Shown one piece after another: positions 1 to 8,914 of a stretch of DNA of 64,000 nt. Every line of letters begins with the position of its first letter. The first letter of the stretch is position 1. The notes under the pieces are model-generated. The model was not told the origin of the DNA. It made no database searches and saw nothing but the letters and a program-made list of their open reading frames with translations. This DNA is from an uncultured Lachnospiraceae bacterium (GTDB lineage Bacteria; Bacillota; Clostridia; Lachnospirales; Lachnospiraceae). Position numbers and translations under genes: made by a program. The stretch is taken from positions 162,631-226,630 of the forward strand of contig CAJUKV010000001.1 in the NCBI GenBank assembly GCA_910587305.1. The letters are read 5' to 3'.

Positions 1-225
1 AAAAATGCCTAATATATGATATCAGCTCTTTTTGAGTATATACTATTCTAGAATTCTTTACAATTGTATAAGCTATTAAATTCATCTCATAATATCCCAC
101 AGGCAGCTATTAAGCATATCTTTACTATATAAATATCTGTTTTTTCCTTATCTCAAGCTCTTAGTTTATCAATTCTATTACTTCTAATATTCTAACTTCT
201 TTTCACTCATATATTTGTTACAAGA
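1..225. other. AT-rich stretch with no gene
   Basis: This AT-rich stretch lies downstream of the M20 amidohydrolase stop. I see no ORF with a ribosome binding site and no strong hairpin. It may hold the 3' untranslated end of the peptide-transporter operon. Confidence 0.5.
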
Positions 226-1371
226 TTACCCATTTTCCTTTATTTTATTTGCCAAAAATAATTCCTTGAGATAAATCACTGTTGGCAGTATAGACCCTTC
301 ATCCACCATAAATCCGGGCTGATGAATCGCCTGTCCTTTTCCCGTGCCAACCTTTATATAGCATCCCGGGATTTTTTCTTCAAGAAAAGAAAAATCATCT
401 CCTCCCATGGAGCTCTCCTCGGGAACCACCTTCATATTACACTGATTGGCAATTCGAATGCTTTTCCGAACCATTTCTTCATCATTATAAGTGGCCGGAC
501 AACCCGCTATCCATTCCACCGCAGCCTTCGCTCCGTACGCAAGCGCCGTATTTTGCGCAATTTCCCTCACGCGTTTTTCAAACAAAATCCTATCCTCTCT
601 ATTCATGGTGCGGACCGTCCCCTCCATAACCGCCTTTTCAGGAATCACGTTCCAGGTATTCCCTGCTTCTATTCTGGTAACGCTAAGGAGCGCCGGCTGA
701 AAAGCGTTCACATTTCTGGTTACCACGCTCTGCAATGCCTGTACAATTGCCGCCGCCGTCAGAATCGGATCCACGCCGTCGTCGGGATGCGCCCCATGGC
801 AGCCCACTCCGTCTACCGTAATCACAAAACGATCCACTGCCGCCGATACATAACCCTCGCGAATACCCAGCATACCGACTTCATTCGTCGGATCCGCATG
901 GATGCCCCATATCATTTCAACGTCATCCATCACATCTGTTTCCAGTATTTTAAGAGCGCCCAGAGAGCTTTCTTCACCGGGCTGAAAAATAATCTTTACG
1001 GTGCCCGCCAGTTCTTCTCTTCTTTCCTGCAAACCAAGCGCGCAGCCTATTCCGGAAACAATATGAAAGTCATGGCCGCACGCATGCATTTTCCCGCTCT
1101 GGCAGGAGGCGTAAGACAGTCCCGTTTCCTCCGTAATGGGAAGGGCGTCTATATCGCACCGCAGGGCTTGCACCGGGCCCTCCTGTTTTCCCCGAACCAC
1201 GGCCACAAGCCCTGTTTCCAGCTTACAGGGCAGAATTTCCACTCCGGCCTTTGTGAGAATTTCCCTGATTTTGTCCGTTGTCCTATATTCTTCATAGGAC
1301 AGCTCCGGATTTTTATGAAACCACTTGAAATATTCGATTAATCTTTCCCCCAGCTCCATCTTCTTCTCCAT
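226..1371 (-). CDS. M20 family metallo-amidohydrolase (N-acyl-amino-acid / hippurate hydrolase type)
   Basis: Cytoplasmic zinc-dependent amidohydrolase of the M20D type, expected to release amino acids from N-acylated amino acids or small peptides. The 381-residue length fits the family. Metal-binding motifs are visible: RCDIDALP near residues 71-78, HACGHDFH near 96-103, the catalytic GEE near 132-134, and a late IHQPGF histidine. It is the last gene of a minus-strand oligopeptide transporter operon, which suggests that it processes imported peptides or acyl amino acids. The first ATG has GGAGG about 12 nt upstream. A second ATG at 1359 has GGAG at a better distance, so the start may be four codons later. 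The exact substrate cannot be read from the sequence. Confidence 0.9.
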   Translation of the reverse strand: MEKKMELGERLIEYFKWFHKNPELSYEEYRTTDKIREILTKAGVEILPCKLETGLVAVVRGKQEGPVQALRCDIDALPITEETGLSYASCQSGKMHACGHDFHIVSGIGCALGLQERREELAGTVKIIFQPGEESSLGALKILETDVMDDVEMIWGIHADPTNEVGMLGIREGYVSAAVDRFVITVDGVGCHGAHPDDGVDPILTAAAIVQALQSVVTRNVNAFQPALLSVTRIEAGNTWNVIPEKAVMEGTVRTMNREDRILFEKRVREIAQNTALAYGAKAAVEWIAGCPATYNDEEMVRKSIRIANQCNMKVVPEESSMGGDDFSFLEEKIPGCYIKVGTGKGQAIHQPGFMVDEGSILPTVIYLKELFLANKIKENG

Positions 1372-1523
1372 TCCCGTCTTTATCCTCCATCAACCCCCAC
1401 CCCGCGGCAGTCGTCAAACGGGCATGCCGGCATGTCCATTTGCCGACTGTCGTAGAGGCAAAGAACCGTTACAAGTTTGATGCCCATCCGCTTGCTGCGG
1501 AATTTTTGACTTATAATCTCAGG

Positions 1524-2474
1524 TTACCTGCGGCTGTTCGGATCCAAAGCGTCCCTCAGCGCATCGCCGATAAAATTAATAGACATAACCAAGAGCACAA
1601 TCAAAAGTCCCGGCGGTATCCAGAGCCAGGGCTGCTTTGTGAGCACGGTAAGCGACTGCGCCCCATTGAGCATGTTGCCAAGGCTTGCCGTAGGCGGCCG
1701 AACTCCCTGTCCAAGGAAGCTTAAGGCCGCTTCGTCCAGCATGGAAAGCGCCAGCACGGAGGTGGCATACACCAAAATGGGCGCTACCGTATTGGGCAGA
1801 ATCTCGGAAAATAAAATATGTCCAAGGGGCATCCCCGCCACGATATTCCCTTTAATAAAGTTCGTTTCCCGCAGATTCAGCACATTTCCTCTTACCAGCC
1901 TTGCAATCCCCGGCCAGTCCACAAACCCCAGGATCAAAATAATGTTCCAAAGTCCCGGCTTAAAAACCGCCGCCGCGACAAGCACAAGCAAAATATAGGG
2001 GAAAGACATGACCATATCCGTAAAACGCATGATAATCATATCCGCCACCCCACCAAAATATCCGGCAATCAGTCCAAGTATCACGCCTATTACGGTTGAA
2101 ATTAAAGTCGCCATAATTCCTACCAGCAAAGAAATTCTCATGGCGTATAAAAGCCTGCTGAGCACATCCCTCCCAATCTGGTCCGTTCCAAGCCAGAACT
2201 CCCTGCAGGGCGCTCCGCTGAACGATCCCACAATCTCGTCCGGGTGATACGGGGCAATCACAGGCGCCAAAAGCGCCGCGCCGCCCAATACTGCCAGTAC
2301 CGCCAGACTGACGACGGCAAGGTGATGATGGCGGAATCGCCTGAATATTGTCTGCACGTAGCTTTCATTGGCTATGTCTTTTACCCCTTTGTTTTCATAG
2401 CCTGAAAGAACCGTTTTTTCATACTTCTTTTTCTTTGCCATTTTCTTTTCTATCCGCTCCGTCTTCCTTCCCAT
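1524..2474 (-). CDS. oppC: oligopeptide/dipeptide ABC transporter permease, OppC/DppC family
   Basis: Inner-membrane permease subunit of a peptide importer. A cytoplasmic N-terminal tail of about 50 residues precedes six predicted membrane segments. The family loop that contacts the ATPases is visible near residues 225-240 (DEAALSFLGQG). The length of 316 residues is usual for OppC. The ATG follows AGGAGAGG at a normal distance. It belongs to the operon with oppB, oppD, oppF and the binding lipoprotein, but an inserted repeat of about 220 bp separates it from oppB, so expression may depend on readthrough or on signals within that repeat. Confidence 0.93.
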   Translation of the reverse strand: MGRKTERIEKKMAKKKKYEKTVLSGYENKGVKDIANESYVQTIFRRFRHHHLAVVSLAVLAVLGGAALLAPVIAPYHPDEIVGSFSGAPCREFWLGTDQIGRDVLSRLLYAMRISLLVGIMATLISTVIGVILGLIAGYFGGVADMIIMRFTDMVMSFPYILLVLVAAAVFKPGLWNIILILGFVDWPGIARLVRGNVLNLRETNFIKGNIVAGMPLGHILFSEILPNTVAPILVYATSVLALSMLDEAALSFLGQGVRPPTASLGNMLNGAQSLTVLTKQPWLWIPPGLLIVLLVMSINFIGDALRDALDPNSRR

Positions 2475-2509
2475 ATCCTCTCCTATACAAATTCCCTGCG
2501 TAAACCTGT

Positions 2510-2727
2510 ACTAGTACAACGAATATTAAGTAACTGGCACCTTGACTTGCCTGATTGTTCATCTGCGGCGTTGGTCTACGCTCCGCTTCGGTCCGTGCTA
2601 AACGTGTGCCACCGGCACACAGCACCGTCAATCGCCGTAGCCACCGCTACGACTCTTTCCTCCGCCTTGCATCTGAAACAATCATTCTGCGTCAATGTAC
2701 CAGAAACTTAATTTTCGTTGTACTAGT
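2510..2727. repeat. MITE-like element with about 30-bp terminal inverted repeats between oppB and oppC
   Basis: The outer sequences are inverted copies: ACTAGTACAACGAA at the left end and its reverse complement at the right. The match extends inward to about 30 bp with a few mismatches. The interior has no credible ORF but holds small GC-rich hairpins, for example GTGTGCC-ACC-GGCACAC and CGTAGC-CACC-GCTACG. The right end overlaps oppB, so the oppB stop codon TAG lies in the element's terminus. CTAG at both ends could be a 4-bp target duplication or part of the inverted repeat. No transposase is present, so a non-autonomous element is inferred. Confidence 0.7.
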
Positions 2728-3670
2728 CAAGCTGAATCGTAGGATCCACCAGTGCATACAAAATATCGGTAACCAGGTTGGCAATCAGCACCACCACCGC
2801 AGACAAAAGGCACACCCCCATAATCACAGGATAATCCCTGCCCGTAATGGCGCTCATGGTCATAAGGCCAAGCCCCGGCCAGGAAAATACCTGTTCAATA
2901 ATAACCGCGCCTCCAAAAAGCACGGGAATTTCCATCCCAATCACCGTAACAATGGGAACCAGCGCATTTCGCAGGGCATGTTTGTTAATCACCAGGAAAC
3001 GCCCAATACCTTTGGCCCGCGCCGTGCGCAGATAATCCTGCTGCAAGATTTCCAGTACCGCGCTTCTGATATACCTGATATTACTGCCGGCCATGGAAGT
3101 GGCAAGCACAATCACCGGCATAATCATATGCTGTAATATATCTAAAAAGCCTCCTTCTGTTCCCAGCGTGGTCATCCCGCTTGAAGGAAGCCAGCCCAGC
3201 TTTACCGTAAAAACATAAATCATCAGCAGAGAAAGGAAAAAGCCCGGTATACTGCTCCCTAAAAAGGAAAAAGTGACCACCGCATAGTCCCCCTTTTCAT
3301 ACTGGTGAATGGCGCTGTAAATTCCCGCCGGAACCGCCATAAAAAGGCTTACCACCAAAGATACTCCCATAAGCAGCAGCGTGGGGCCCAAATGACTCCG
3401 TATCATTTCACTGACCGGCTGGTAAGACTTGATGGAATATCCCATATTTCCGTGAAGAAGCTGCCCCAGCCAGACAAAATACTGTACATAAAAGGGCTTA
3501 TCTAATCCCAAGGCAATCGCTTTAGCCTCCACCGCCGCCTGAGATACCCGGGGGCCCTTCAGCATTTCCAGCGGACTCCCGGCCATACACATAATGGCAT
3601 AGTCTATAATTGTAATGCCAATCAGAACAGGAATCGCAATCAAAATTCTTTTTATGATATACTTTGTCAA
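2723..3670 (-). CDS. oppB: oligopeptide/dipeptide ABC transporter permease, OppB/DppB family
   Basis: First permease of the peptide importer, with six predicted membrane segments and the family loop EQVFSWPGLG. I place the start at a TTG at 3670, giving 315 residues beginning TKYIIKRIL after the initiator. AAGGAGGAG lies 7-9 nt upstream, and OppB proteins usually start directly with this amphipathic segment. The longer reading from 3697 has no such signal. The final codons and TAG stop run into the terminal repeat of the element at 2510-2727, so the stop is shared with inserted DNA. The protein still ends at the usual family end (ALVDPTIQLD), so it is probably functional. Confidence 0.92.
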   Translation of the reverse strand: MTKYIIKRILIAIPVLIGITIIDYAIMCMAGSPLEMLKGPRVSQAAVEAKAIALGLDKPFYVQYFVWLGQLLHGNMGYSIKSYQPVSEMIRSHLGPTLLLMGVSLVVSLFMAVPAGIYSAIHQYEKGDYAVVTFSFLGSSIPGFFLSLLMIYVFTVKLGWLPSSGMTTLGTEGGFLDILQHMIMPVIVLATSMAGSNIRYIRSAVLEILQQDYLRTARAKGIGRFLVINKHALRNALVPIVTVIGMEIPVLFGGAVIIEQVFSWPGLGLMTMSAITGRDYPVIMGVCLLSAVVVLIANLVTDILYALVDPTIQLD

Positions 3671-3816
3671 TCCTTTGCTCCTCCTTCTTATACGCACGAG
3701 CCATCAGGTTTTCCCTGCTGTCAGCATATATCAGGCAGACATTGAAAATTCCTGGCGCCCGTCTATACCACCATTTTGACAAGTCGAATGGTATCCTTCC
3801 GTCTTCGGACAAACGG

Positions 3817-4938
3817 TTACACCGCATTGCCACTCTCACTCAGTGCTGTAATGGGGCAGGCCGTATAATGACCGGCAAATTCGCCGTCATATTTGCCATC
3901 ATGCCTGCCGTTTTTATTGCCACCAAAATTACCGCCAGCATTTTCAGCAGCCATGACGTTAAAGTCATCGTCAATACTATCCTGTTCCAACTCTATTTCC
4001 AGCATTTCCGGCTCCTTCTTCCTGCAAATTTCCGTGACATAAGGACATCTTGGATGGAACCTGCACCCCTGCGGCAAGTTGGCGCTGTCGCCGATTTCCC
4101 CCTGCAAAAGGCTGTGCTTCTTTTCCTTTTCCCCCGGATCAGGCACCGGAACCGCATCCAAAAGCGCCCTGGTATAAGGGTGCCGGGGATGGTTAAAAAT
4201 CTCCTTTGCCTCGCCCATTTCCACAATCCTGCCAAGATACATCACGGCAATCCTGTTGCTTACATAATTGACCGCGCCCAAACCGTGGCCCACAAAAAGA
4301 AGGGTTAAATGAAGCTCCTTTTGCAGTTCTTTTAACAGATTCAAAATCTGCGCCTGTATGGACACATCCAGCGCGCTGACCGGTTCGTCGCAGACAATAA
4401 ATCTTGGATTCAGGGAAAGCGCCTTGGCGATACCGATTCTCTGCCTTTGCCCTCCGGAAAATTCGTGGGGATATCTTCCGAGCACGCTCCGGGGAAGGCC
4501 AACCATATCAAGGATTTTCAAAATATCCTTCTCCACCGTCCCCTTCTCCGAGATTTTATGATACAGCATGGGCTGGGAAAGAATCTCAAAAATATGCTTT
4601 CTGGGATTTAAAGAAGAATAAGGATCCTGAAACACCATTTGAAGCTGTGTCCTTACTTTTCGCATTTCAGCCTTTGACAGTCCGGCCAAATCCTTTCCTC
4701 CGTAATAAATCCTGCCCTCCGTGGGCGTCTCAAGCCCTACCAATTGCCGCCCGATTGTAGACTTCCCACAGCCGGACTCTCCAACCAGTCCCAGGGTTTC
4801 CCCCTCCATGATGGAAAAGCTCACGCCGTCCACCGCTTTGATATATCCTTTGGTATGGTTGATTATCCCGCCCTTAACAGGATAATATTTTTTTAAATTT
4901 TCCACCTGAATCAAAGGGGTATTTTCTATATCGCTCAT
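3817..4938 (-). CDS. oppF: oligopeptide ABC transporter ATP-binding protein, OppF family
   Basis: Cytoplasmic ATPase of the peptide importer. Walker A GESGCGKST, signature FSGGQRQR and Walker B IVCDEPVSALD are all present, followed by the C-terminal oligopeptide-transport extension with Cys-rich GCRFHPRCPY. The ATG at 4938 overlaps the oppD stop in an ATGA arrangement, which implies translational coupling; this start gives 373 residues. An unusual low-complexity Gly/Asn/Asp-rich insertion of about 35 residues lies near the C-terminus, between the third and last cysteines of the extension, where relatives have only a short linker. Its effect is unknown. Confidence 0.93.
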   Translation of the reverse strand: MSDIENTPLIQVENLKKYYPVKGGIINHTKGYIKAVDGVSFSIMEGETLGLVGESGCGKSTIGRQLVGLETPTEGRIYYGGKDLAGLSKAEMRKVRTQLQMVFQDPYSSLNPRKHIFEILSQPMLYHKISEKGTVEKDILKILDMVGLPRSVLGRYPHEFSGGQRQRIGIAKALSLNPRFIVCDEPVSALDVSIQAQILNLLKELQKELHLTLLFVGHGLGAVNYVSNRIAVMYLGRIVEMGEAKEIFNHPRHPYTRALLDAVPVPDPGEKEKKHSLLQGEIGDSANLPQGCRFHPRCPYVTEICRKKEPEMLEIELEQDSIDDDFNVMAAENAGGNFGGNKNGRHDGKYDGEFAGHYTACPITALSESGNAV

Positions 4939-5915
4939 AATTCGGCTCCCCCTTCCTTCATCACAACGCACCTGGCCTTATGATGCGCCCCAAATGCATA
5001 ATCTTTTTGAGGATTGTCGCATTCCGGCCTTCTATATTTACACCGCTCCGCAAACCGGCATCCCTGAATGTCATCATAGCTTTCCGGCACAATACCGGGA
5101 ATGGATATCAGCTGTCTGTCCGCAGAATCCCGTATGGTAGGAACCGTGTCAAGCAGCGCCTTTGTATAAGGATGCTTCGGATTTTCAAACAATTCTTTTA
5201 CAGGCGCTTCCTCTATAATCTGCCCGGCATACATAACCAACACCCTGTCCGCCATATTCGCCACCAGGCCAATGTCATGGGTAATCAAAATCATGGACAT
5301 ACCTGTTTCTTCCCTAAGCTCCTTCAGCAGCTTCATAATCTGCGCCTGTATGGTCACATCCAGCGCCGTAGTTGGCTCGTCTGCAATCAGCAGCCTCGGA
5401 TTGCAGGACAACGCCATGGCAATCATTACCCTCTGGCGCATTCCGCCGGAAAGGGTGTGAGGATACTTTTTCATCGTACCGCGCGCATCCGGCATTCCCA
5501 CTTTTTCAAGCAATATCTCCGCCCGCTTTTTTGCATCCTCTTTTGATAAATGCATATGGGTACGGATGCTTTCCACTATTTGATTCCCCACGGTAAAAAC
5601 AGGATTCAGGGAGGTAAGGGGATCCTGAAAAATCATGGTAATCTCATTTCCCCGCACCTTGTCCAGTTCCTTTTCTGTCATGGACAGAAGATTCTTACCG
5701 TCAAAGAGGACAGAGCCGTCCCTGACAGCTCCGTCCTTTCTTAATAATCCCATAATTGACAATGAAGTCACACTTTTTCCACATCCTGATTCACCTACAA
5801 TGCAGACCACTTCCCCTTCATCCACATGAAAGTCAATATGATCCACACTGATATTTTTACCGTAATCTCCGGCAAAAACGGTGGTCAGGCCCTGCACCTC
5901 CAATAAATGCGGCAT
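4935..5915 (-). CDS. oppD: oligopeptide ABC transporter ATP-binding protein, OppD family
   Basis: Second ATPase of the peptide importer. It has Walker A GESGCGKS, signature LSGGMRQR, Walker B LLIADEPTTALD and the C-terminal extension with cysteines (CRFAERCKYRRPEC), which in this family can hold an iron-sulfur cluster. The length of 326 residues is typical. The ATG follows AGGGAAAGCC. Its stop overlaps the oppF start by four bases. It lies 12 bp downstream of the binding-protein gene, so the two are co-transcribed. Confidence 0.94.
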   Translation of the reverse strand: MPHLLEVQGLTTVFAGDYGKNISVDHIDFHVDEGEVVCIVGESGCGKSVTSLSIMGLLRKDGAVRDGSVLFDGKNLLSMTEKELDKVRGNEITMIFQDPLTSLNPVFTVGNQIVESIRTHMHLSKEDAKKRAEILLEKVGMPDARGTMKKYPHTLSGGMRQRVMIAMALSCNPRLLIADEPTTALDVTIQAQIMKLLKELREETGMSMILITHDIGLVANMADRVLVMYAGQIIEEAPVKELFENPKHPYTKALLDTVPTIRDSADRQLISIPGIVPESYDDIQGCRFAERCKYRRPECDNPQKDYAFGAHHKARCVVMKEGGAEL

Positions 5916-5927
5916 GGCTTTCCCTCA

Positions 5928-7613
5928 CTATTCTGCAATATCCCAATTCTGTACATCATTGAAAAATCCATATGCACTGGGCTCCGCGCCGGTAAGACGC
6001 TTGCTCACCGCGCCCTGAACGCTTAAAATATATGCGGAGAACATGGGAACATCCTCCTGAACTTTCTGATCGATAATCGAGTAAAGCTTTGTAATCTCTT
6101 CCGTATCGCTGGTCTTCTGCGTGCCTTCCAACGCTTCGTTGATTTCATCGCTGGAATAGCTGGTCCAGCTTCCCTCTCCGCTGAGGAGCCACTGTACATC
6201 CGGATAAGGATCAACCGGCGCATAAGTGTACTGCACCGCAAAGAAGTCATAATCCATGCTTCCGGCAAGCGTCATAAGCGTTGCCAGATCAACCGTCTGC
6301 ACCTCCACATTGATACCCACGGCCGCCCATTGCGCCGCCAGCACCTGCGCGCCGTTTACAAAAGTATTGTCACCGGAATTTACATAAAAGCGTAAAGTCT
6401 GGGAACCATCCCATCCTGCCTCAGAAAGCAGTGCCTTTGCCTTCTCCGGGTCATAAGCCATCGGCGTAATGCCATCATCGAAAAACGGGCTTGCCGAGGA
6501 AAGGAATCCGTCCACCACCTCGCCGCGGCCTTTCAAAAGCTGTTCCACAAGCTGCTCCCTGTCAATGGCATAGACAAGCGCCTGACGGACTTTTTTATCC
6601 GGAATGTTCGCTGTCTGGATAAATACGGACTGGTTTGTGATAGGCTGACCGTACACTACCTCCACATTGTCAAGCCCTTCAATGCTCTCATAATCCTCCT
6701 GAGGTATGGCGGTCATGGTATGATGGGTAATATCGATTTCCCCTGACTGAAGCCCCGCATAAATCTGACTGGCATCCACAATTCTGATATTCAGTTTATC
6801 GATTTTAGGCGCGCCTCTCCAGTAATTGGCATTCGCCCTGTAAGAGATATAATGGTCATTGTCATAATCTGTCACAATATAAGGCCCGCTGACCACATCC
6901 GGATGACTGAACCAGTCCGCCGTCAAAAGTTCTTCCTCACTGAACTGTTCAATCACATGCTTAGGCATGGTATGAATGTATCTGGCATAAGTATTTTCAA
7001 ATGTGGTAAGCGCCATAGGATATTTTGCCGTAAACTGAATGGTCTTATCGTCAATCACTTTAAGGCCCGCCATGCTCTCTGCGCCCTCCTCCACAAAGCC
7101 TTCCTCGCCTGTGCCTTCAAATGCATAGAGCATAAGGGTCGTATTATTGACCACAGGACTTGCCAGCCTGCGCACCGTATACTCAACGTCATCCGCCGTC
7201 ACCGGCGTTCCGTCCGACCATGTGGCCGCATCGTCAATGTGCACCACGAAATTGATGTTATCCTCCGTGGTAACGCTGTCCGCCAGCATTCCCTGAAAAT
7301 TTAAGTCCTTGTCAAGCTCCATCAAAGGCAGAAACATCAGACCTACCGCATACTTGTTGATTTCAGTCTGGTCAACCACAAACGGATTGATGCCGCCCAA
7401 GGAATCCGTAACGCCCACATTGACAATTTTTTCCCCTGCCGCCCCTTCGTCATTTTGAGCATTTCCCGTGGAAGCTTCTCCTCCTTCCACTGCCCCGGCG
7501 GCTCCGCTATCGCCTGCTTCACTGCCGCCGCCGGATGATGAACACCCTGCCGCGGAAAGGGCAAGTACTGCCATCAGCAAAAAGCTTAGCAGCCTTCTTG
7601 TAAATTTTTTCAT
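5928..7613 (-). CDS. peptide ABC transporter substrate-binding lipoprotein (SBP family 5)
   Basis: Extracytoplasmic peptide-binding protein, first gene of the operon. The N-terminus is a lipoprotein signal: basic MKKFTRRL, a hydrophobic stretch, and lipobox LSAAGC with the lipidated Cys near residue 24. A Ser/Gly/Glu-rich linker follows, then a mature domain of about 500 residues with features of SBP_bac_5, such as TWSDGTPVTADDV and VRQALVYAIDREQ. GGAGGAG precedes the ATG. A consensus promoter lies just upstream, with a palindrome in its spacer. The ligand is probably an oligopeptide, given the OppD/OppF and amidohydrolase partners; nickel-type or sugar ligands cannot be excluded. Confidence 0.92.
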   Translation of the reverse strand: MKKFTRRLLSFLLMAVLALSAAGCSSSGGGSEAGDSGAAGAVEGGEASTGNAQNDEGAAGEKIVNVGVTDSLGGINPFVVDQTEINKYAVGLMFLPLMELDKDLNFQGMLADSVTTEDNINFVVHIDDAATWSDGTPVTADDVEYTVRRLASPVVNNTTLMLYAFEGTGEEGFVEEGAESMAGLKVIDDKTIQFTAKYPMALTTFENTYARYIHTMPKHVIEQFSEEELLTADWFSHPDVVSGPYIVTDYDNDHYISYRANANYWRGAPKIDKLNIRIVDASQIYAGLQSGEIDITHHTMTAIPQEDYESIEGLDNVEVVYGQPITNQSVFIQTANIPDKKVRQALVYAIDREQLVEQLLKGRGEVVDGFLSSASPFFDDGITPMAYDPEKAKALLSEAGWDGSQTLRFYVNSGDNTFVNGAQVLAAQWAAVGINVEVQTVDLATLMTLAGSMDYDFFAVQYTYAPVDPYPDVQWLLSGEGSWTSYSSDEINEALEGTQKTSDTEEITKLYSIIDQKVQEDVPMFSAYILSVQGAVSKRLTGAEPSAYGFFNDVQNWDIAE

Positions 7614-7683
7614 AATTCTCTACTCCTCCATTACAAACTACCGGGTTCCGTAAGATTCGAACCCCATATATTTTAGTTGGTTC

Positions 7684-7712
7684 ATTATACTGTTACAGTA
7701 AAAAATTGTCAA
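7684..7712 (-). promoter_or_regulatory. consensus promoter of the peptide transporter operon with an operator-like palindrome
   Basis: The minus strand reads TTGACA (7712-7707), a 17-nt spacer, then TATAAT (7689-7684), a perfect housekeeping promoter. The 13-bp perfect palindrome TACTGTTACAGTA (7688-7700) fills the spacer next to the -10 and is well placed for a repressor. The regulator is not identified. Confidence 0.85.
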
Positions 7713-7789
7713 TATTTTCAAAAATAATTTGCCAGTCAACCCGTAAATTATTGTAGTGCCCTTTCAATATAAAATTGCGGCTAAAATCC

Positions 7790-8731
7790 CTAATGGCCGC
7801 CGTTAAATAAAGGGGTGGATAAATACCTGTCCCCGGAATCCGGCAAAAGGACCACTATGGTTTTCCCCGCGTTTTCAGGTCTTTTGGCCAGAATTGCAGC
7901 CGCCTTAAGCGCCGCGCCTGAGGAAATGCCCACCAAAATCCCTTCGCTTACCGCAAATGTCTTTCCCTCTGCAAAGGCGTCCTCATTCTCAATCGCAATG
8001 ACCTCATCGTAAACTTCCGTATTTAACACCTCCGGAACAAAGCCCGCTCCAATCCCCTGAATTTTGTGAGGGCCTGCATTTCCTTTTGACAATACGGGGC
8101 TTGAGGCAGGTTCCACCGCAACAATCTTTATCGCGGGATTTTGCGCCTTCAGATATTCTCCCACACCGGTGATTGTCCCCCCGGTTCCCACGCCTGCTAC
8201 AAAAATATCCACCTTTCCCTCTGTCTGCTCCCATATTTCAGGCCCGGTGGTCTCCCGGTGAGCTTTGGAATTGGCGGGATTCTCAAACTGTCCCAAAATA
8301 ACGGCGCCGGGGATAGTGTCCCTAAGCTCCTGCGCCTTCGCAATAGCACCCGTCATGCCCTTTGCTCCTTCCGTCAGCACCAGCTCCGCCCCATATGCCC
8401 CGAGCAGATTCCTGCGCTCCATGCTCATAGTGTCGGGCAGCGTAAGAATTGCCCTGTATCCTTTTACCGCCGCCACTGCCGCAAGTCCAATGCCCGTATT
8501 TCCGGATGTGGGCTCAATAATCGTTGCCCCCGGTTTTAAGATTCCGCTTTTCTCCGCATCCTCTATCATTGCCAGCGCAACCCGGTCCTTGACAGATCCT
8601 GCCGGATTTAAATATTCCAGTTTTGCTAAAATAGCCGCCTGCGTAATGCCTGCCCTCCTGGCATAACGGTTTAACTTCAAAACAGGCGTGCCGCCGATAA
8701 GCTCTAAAGCGCTCTCCTTTACTTTATTCAT
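7790..8731 (-). CDS. cysK: cysteine synthase A (O-acetylserine sulfhydrylase)
   Basis: Pyridoxal-phosphate enzyme that makes L-cysteine from O-acetylserine and sulfide. The PLP lysine lies in NPAGSVKDR (Lys48), the substrate loop is TSGNTG (75-80), and a glycine-rich GTGGTITG phosphate loop follows. The length of 313 residues is typical. GGAGGGAAAGT precedes the ATG. The gene is monocistronic on the minus strand, with its own consensus promoter and an inverted repeat in the 5' leader that suggests sulfur-responsive control. No serine acetyltransferase gene is adjacent. Confidence 0.95.
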   Translation of the reverse strand: MNKVKESALELIGGTPVLKLNRYARRAGITQAAILAKLEYLNPAGSVKDRVALAMIEDAEKSGILKPGATIIEPTSGNTGIGLAAVAAVKGYRAILTLPDTMSMERRNLLGAYGAELVLTEGAKGMTGAIAKAQELRDTIPGAVILGQFENPANSKAHRETTGPEIWEQTEGKVDIFVAGVGTGGTITGVGEYLKAQNPAIKIVAVEPASSPVLSKGNAGPHKIQGIGAGFVPEVLNTEVYDEVIAIENEDAFAEGKTFAVSEGILVGISSGAALKAAAILAKRPENAGKTIVVLLPDSGDRYLSTPLFNGGH

Positions 8732-8755
8732 ACTTTCCCTCCAAAGTTTTTATTT

Positions 8756-8816
8756 CCTACTTAATCAGTAGGATTAATGTGTTTTACATTATATTCCATA
8801 TTTTATCTTCTGTCAA
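8756..8816 (-). promoter_or_regulatory. cysK promoter with a CymR/Rrf2-like operator
   Basis: The minus strand reads TTGACA (8816-8811), a 17-nt spacer and TATAAT (8793-8788). Just downstream, at 8772-8756, lies a perfect inverted repeat, CCTACT-5 nt-AGTAGG, inside a TAATCC...GGAAAT context. Rrf2-family repressors such as CymR bind sites of this shape in front of cysteine genes in Firmicutes. The promoter is seen directly; the identity of the repressor is inferred. Confidence 0.75.
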
Positions 8817-8879
8817 ACTCAAAATGGATTTTTTTGTCATTGCCAAAAAATAACGTGTAAAGACATCAGACCCGAATTC

Positions 8880-8908
8880 TTGACAAATATGTCAAATAGC
8901 GTTATATT
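8880..8908 (+). promoter_or_regulatory. promoter of the C39-like gene with an inverted repeat over the -35
   Basis: TTGACA (8880-8885), a 17-nt spacer and TATATT (8903-8908) form a good promoter. The -35 is part of a perfect inverted repeat, TTGACA-AATA-TGTCAA (8880-8895), which could bind a dimeric regulator. Confidence 0.7.
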
Positions 8909-8914
8909 ACAATC

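Noticed and set aside
322..1341. Plus-strand ORF of 339 codons opposite the M20 gene
   Set aside because: It has no family pattern, is rich in His/Arg/Cys, and overlaps fully a well-supported gene on the other strand.
2555..3136. Plus-strand ORF across the repeat and oppB
   Set aside because: It runs from the noncoding repeat into the antisense of oppB and has no ribosome binding site.
7640..7670. GGTTCGAATC on the minus strand, resembling a tRNA T-arm
   Set aside because: No acceptor, D or anticodon arm can be folded around it; it is part of a GGGTTC/GAACCC hairpin in the leader of the binding-protein gene.
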